From positions 10,521,927 to 10,585,926 of the forward strand of contig NC_052114.1 of NCBI RefSeq assembly GCF_012273895.1: a stretch of 64,000 nucleotides of DNA, written 5' to 3'. The position numbers and the translations under genes were made by a program. Positions within the stretch are counted from its first letter, which is position 1. Every line of letters starts with the position of its first letter. Positions 60,657-64,000 of this stretch are shown piece after piece. The DNA comes from Zerene cesonia. Lineage: Eukaryota; Arthropoda; Insecta; Lepidoptera; Pieridae. Below the pieces are notes generated by a model. That model had not been told where the DNA came from. It did no database searches and saw only the letters and a list, made by a program, of their open reading frames with translations.

Positions 60657-60774
60657 AGCACTATATGAAAACCGCGATTGAAAAACTTCGCTACGCTCTG
60701 TAACATCGCAAACTTGCAAGAGTATCGGGAGCGCAGTCGGCACGCCCTCGCGCCCGCTCCGCTGAGCTTCTACT
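60657..60774 (-). promoter_or_regulatory. Candidate core promoter and 5' UTR exon
   Basis: On the minus strand, TATCAGTA (initiator-like TCAGT, +1 A at 60774) is followed exactly at +28 by GGGCGTG. That matches six of seven positions of the arthropod DPE consensus RGWCGTG. The segment is GC-rich in AT-rich surroundings and ends at a possible donor GCT|GTAAGC (60656). It lies about 6 kb upstream of exon 1 on the same strand, where a distal 5' UTR exon would fit. This is inference from motif spacing only. Confidence 0.3.
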
Positions 60775-61053
60775 GATAGCTCCAAAGCGCACACTGGCCG
60801 ATGGAACTTTGCTCGATGGCAGGCCATGTAAGGAGCTTTTAAAGGTTACTTTGTATTTTGAGGCATTTTTAGAATTTAACTTCTCTTTCAAATTATCTTT
60901 GTATAGAAGCAAGCGATAAAGAGAACTCATTTTTGTTATATTCAGTATTTTGTTGTATTGCAATGAGAGTATACGTTTAATGAAAATGTTGTTTCTGTCT
61001 ATTGTATTTAAGTCTTATTTTTTTAACCTCGTGTTTATTTTTTATTTGTCTAT

Positions 61054-61345
61054 GTCACAACGGGCAACTGAGCTGTTGGTTCGCCTGATGGTAAGGGTCA
61101 CCACCGCCCATGAACATTCGTAGAGGTATAGAGCCTGTGCGAATGCACTACTTGCTTGCATGATTGATGACTGAAAAGAAGGAATGGACTAGAAAGGAAA
61201 AGGAAACAGGCCTCTGGCTCACTTACTCGCCGTACGAAAAAAAATGGCATGCTATTATTTCACGGCAGTTTTCTATGGGGGTGTGGTACTGCCCCGGTGC
61301 GAGCTGGCCTAATTCGTGCCGAAGCGTGCTCGATTGCCACATTAC
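61054..61345 (+). repeat. Lepidopteran dispersed repeat, longest copy
   Basis: Starts ACGGGCAACTGAGCTG, continues with TTCGCCTGATGGTAAG and CCACCGCCCATGAACATTCG, then a purine-rich middle (GGAATGGACTAGAAAGG, AAAGGAAACAGGCC) and the GGGGGTGTGGTAC...GCGTGCTCGA 3' module. It resembles the widespread moth and butterfly repeat that has been described as Helitron-like. It has no coding capacity, so it is non-autonomous. Confidence 0.7.
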
Positions 61346-62800
61346 TTTAAAAAATATCGTTTACTCGTACATATTATAATTATAAATTTGATAAAATTTT
61401 AATGTTCGAACTGCAAACACCACGTTAAGCGTATTACGAATAAAACCGCTTTATCCCTTTATATAAAACAATTATTTATTTTATTCAAAACCTATCTCAG
61501 ACTCCGCGACACGGGTTGTCTGGGTGTGAACTAAACGCTACAGAAATTTCAATATACATAAATTGCAAACAGTTTTTCTGCAATAAAGATTTTTCATAAC
61601 ATAAATGTGGCTCTTGTGATTTCATTGTCGAATCTTCTATTTATGTGTTAGCTGTATGTTTACAACTATTTAATGTTGTGAATAAAACGTACAAGATCGT
61701 AAGGTAAAGTGACCGATAGCCATTGATCGTTTGACCCCATCTCATCATAATAAACGGAACTAATCATATTGACTCGCTAAACACGCGCCAGCTCTGCGCC
61801 CACACAATGCTTTGTATACCCATGGAAGACTTGTCCGCTTATGCTCTTGCCTTTTGTTCTTATATCGTTGTGATTTAGTATGCAAGACTCGCTTATTATT
61901 GGAACTTAATCAAAATTACATTAAACATACTAGAATATTGTTTTTGTGTTTGTGTTTTAGTAAGTCGTAATAAACTGATACTACAATTTGTCATAAAAAA
62001 TAACATTTATTTTACGAACTTAGAGACAATTCATCAAAAAACATCAAATAATTATTCTGTGATACGATTGTGAGTTTTTTTTATGAGAAATACAAGTTTT
62101 CAATAAAACTTATTGAATTTCTACAAGAAAATTTTTGACAATGGCGACTCCAATTAACTCGTACCAATTAAATCTTGCTCGCTACAAACGTCAGGGCTAC
62201 AAAGATATGGCGAGTAGATGCTCGTAAAATGACACTCTTGTATAACATGGTTTCTTTTATAGATCAGACAGAACCATTGTCCAAATGTAGCTGTAAGAAA
62301 ATATAATAATCAATAAAAAAACTTACAATCACTATCCATAATATCATTTTAAAAATTGGTACTAATTCCATACTTACATGTTGTATGTAAAATGTTTTGT
62401 AAGCGCAATTTTGAGGAACAAAGTTCTACGAATACATCATTGCGTAGAGCACGGCGCAACGACAAGCAATTTGCCACAGAATAAGTTATCGTAAATGGCG
62501 TAGGCCGTAGACCATAAGTTTCTTCTGCGATTCGTTATTCTTCCTTATATATTAGTTTAATTATAAAACAATCGAATGATGATTATTAAATATAATAATT
62601 ATTATTCGAAACTTTCATAAAATAAGCATATTTCTTTATTTTTAAGACGTACTATAAATGCATTAACTCTTTTTTTTTCAATTGAATCAATGATTAAGAA
62701 TATTAACATATATATAATATAATTTCATTAAATTGATTGTTATTAATATTCGGTTCTAAAACGGTCTAGAGGCTGATTGAAAAGTCGGTAATTAAAGAGC

Positions 62801-62890
62801 TTATTGTGGAAGGTTGTCGCGCCGCGCCTCATCGATGACCGACATTCTGTGCTGTCTGCAGTGTCTCGTGGGAGCGGCGGAACGACCCAC
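62801..62890. other. GC-rich pocket with a 14-codon minus-strand ORF
   Basis: A GC-rich patch (GTCGCGCCGCGCCTCATCG, GGGAGCGGCGGAACGACCC) in AT-rich flank. On the minus strand it has an ATG at 62845 followed by 14 codons (MSVIDEARRDNLPQ) and TAA at 62801. There is no splice donor before the stop. It may be an unrecognised repeat, a non-coding exon or a regulatory patch. Confidence 0.25.
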
Positions 62891-64000
62891 ACAAGCGGCA
62901 TTAAACCACTTCTGGTGTTAATAATAAGTGTTTTAATTGTTCTATATTTGGAGTGAAATAAACTTAAAAAAATCAGATCATTGAAATATTTCTAAAATCT
63001 TATGCATAGCAAAACACATCGATTCAAGTCAAACAATGAATAAAAGGTTAATTTGAAATTCTTTCAGCCCTAATGTCTCGATTAAATACGAGATCATCAT
63101 TAAAATATAATACTTTGTAAATGCAAACTGTAAACAATTCGAAGAAATATATTTCAACGGGCTATAAACAAAGATAATCTTCGTAATTAAACCGAGCCTG
63201 ATTTTACAAGATTCGAAATTTCAATTGAAAGCAAAACAAATGGAGCAGAATTTCCTTAAATATGAATTTAATTGCTTCGTAATGGAAGTTGGGGAAGTTA
63301 GAAGCGGAAAGTTTACGACGTTATCGCGCTTACGTCTCCGACCCGTAATGGAGCGGCCAGAGACATTCGCCGCTAAATGCGGTGCAAAGCGCTCTCCACT
63401 ATCGGAAATATTCATTTGATTCTCATTACGTACACAAGCAAATCGCGTTCTTTGATTAGCTTTGATTCTTAAGAGTCTATACAGATAACACTTATTTATG
63501 ACTAGCTCATACATTACAAAACTATTGATATAATCTTTCATCCCCTATCTCAATCCGTTAGGGATTGATTTAAAAATAAGTATCCTGTACATGATCGTGA
63601 TAGAAAAAGAAATTGAAAGAGAAGAAAGTATCTGTAATTGGAAGATCAAAATGGTTGAATCGAACATGCTCATTTTAGATTTAATCACATAGACTCGATG
63701 CTTGGTTATCTGTGTATATTATTTTCAATCTTTTATTCTCACGAACAATTAAAACAGATATAATTGTTTTATTTTTAAACAAGAAACACAACCTAGTTCG
63801 GGCTGATCGTTGAATATAGACATATGTCTATTTTAATACGAAACCTTAAATGTAAAACATATTTAAAGAGACGCCAAGCAGCTAATGAATAATAAAAATG
63901 TGATGTCTCAGGGGGATTCAATGAAGTCTGTTTCCACATAAATCTAAACAGATTAAATGTGTAATGAGACTTATTCATTCGCCTTGCTGTAACAACATTT

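Larger units (their letters stand above)
54803..64000. other. Upstream flank of the GPCR gene
   Basis: No coding exon is supported here. It contains the second 1000-N gap, a CRE-like palindrome at 57670, a candidate core promoter near 60774, a Lepidopteran repeat at 61054-61345 and a GC-rich pocket at 62810-62890. Stretches 54850-57600, 58922-60600, 61400-62750 and 62950-64000 are otherwise unremarkable AT-rich sequence, apart from a GC-richer patch at 63280-63420. Confidence 0.7.

Noticed and set aside
1..64000. CRISPR arrays, operons or bacterial-type systems
   Set aside because: The window is intron-containing insect DNA; repeats are dispersed transposons, not regularly spaced arrays.

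Overview
This is an AT-rich, repeat-littered stretch of insect nuclear DNA, almost certainly from a butterfly or moth. The order is inferred from the repeats: short Helitron-like elements ending in CAGCTAG, a tRNA-derived SINE with a (GAT)n tail, and several copies of a repeat containing 'TTCGCCTGATGGTAAGCG', all of which are typical of Lepidoptera. There is no operon-like organisation, and three assembly gaps (1000, 10 and 1000 N) are present.

One protein-coding gene can be supported. It lies on the minus strand and encodes a rhodopsin-family (class A) peptide GPCR. Five coding exons are visible, in transcription order: 54715-54522, 19524-19382, 17023-16797, 3374-3269 and 2312-2215. All have GT/AG boundaries and their phases fit (2, 1, 0, 1, 0), giving 256 residues from the favoured Met. 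They cover the N-terminus through TM5 and the start of intracellular loop 3. TM6, TM7 and the C-tail must lie beyond the left edge of the window. The introns are about 35.0 kb, 2.4 kb, 13.4 kb and 1.0 kb. The exons are GC-rich islands in an AT-rich background. The receptor has the hallmarks of a neuropeptide receptor, but its ligand cannot be assigned from this sequence.

Region by region: 1-2214 is the visible part of intron 5 (Lepidopteran repeat, Helitron-like copies). 2215-3374 holds exons 5 and 4. 3375-16796 is intron 3 (LINE tail, Helitron-like elements, a gap, a foldback element, a 90-bp AT microsatellite). 16797-19524 holds exons 3 and 2. 19525-54521 is intron 1, a mosaic of SINE, LINE 3' ends and Helitron-like copies with a few GC-richer pockets. 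54522-54802 is exon 1. 54803-64000 is the upstream flank, with a second 1000-N gap, a palindromic CRE-like site, a candidate initiator+DPE core promoter near 60.77 kb and another copy of the Lepidopteran repeat.

Nothing here looks like a new enzymatic or defence system. The most useful second looks are the unassigned receptor, its candidate distal promoter, a LINE 3'-end hairpin whose stem differs between copies while staying paired, and the nesting of Helitron-like elements.
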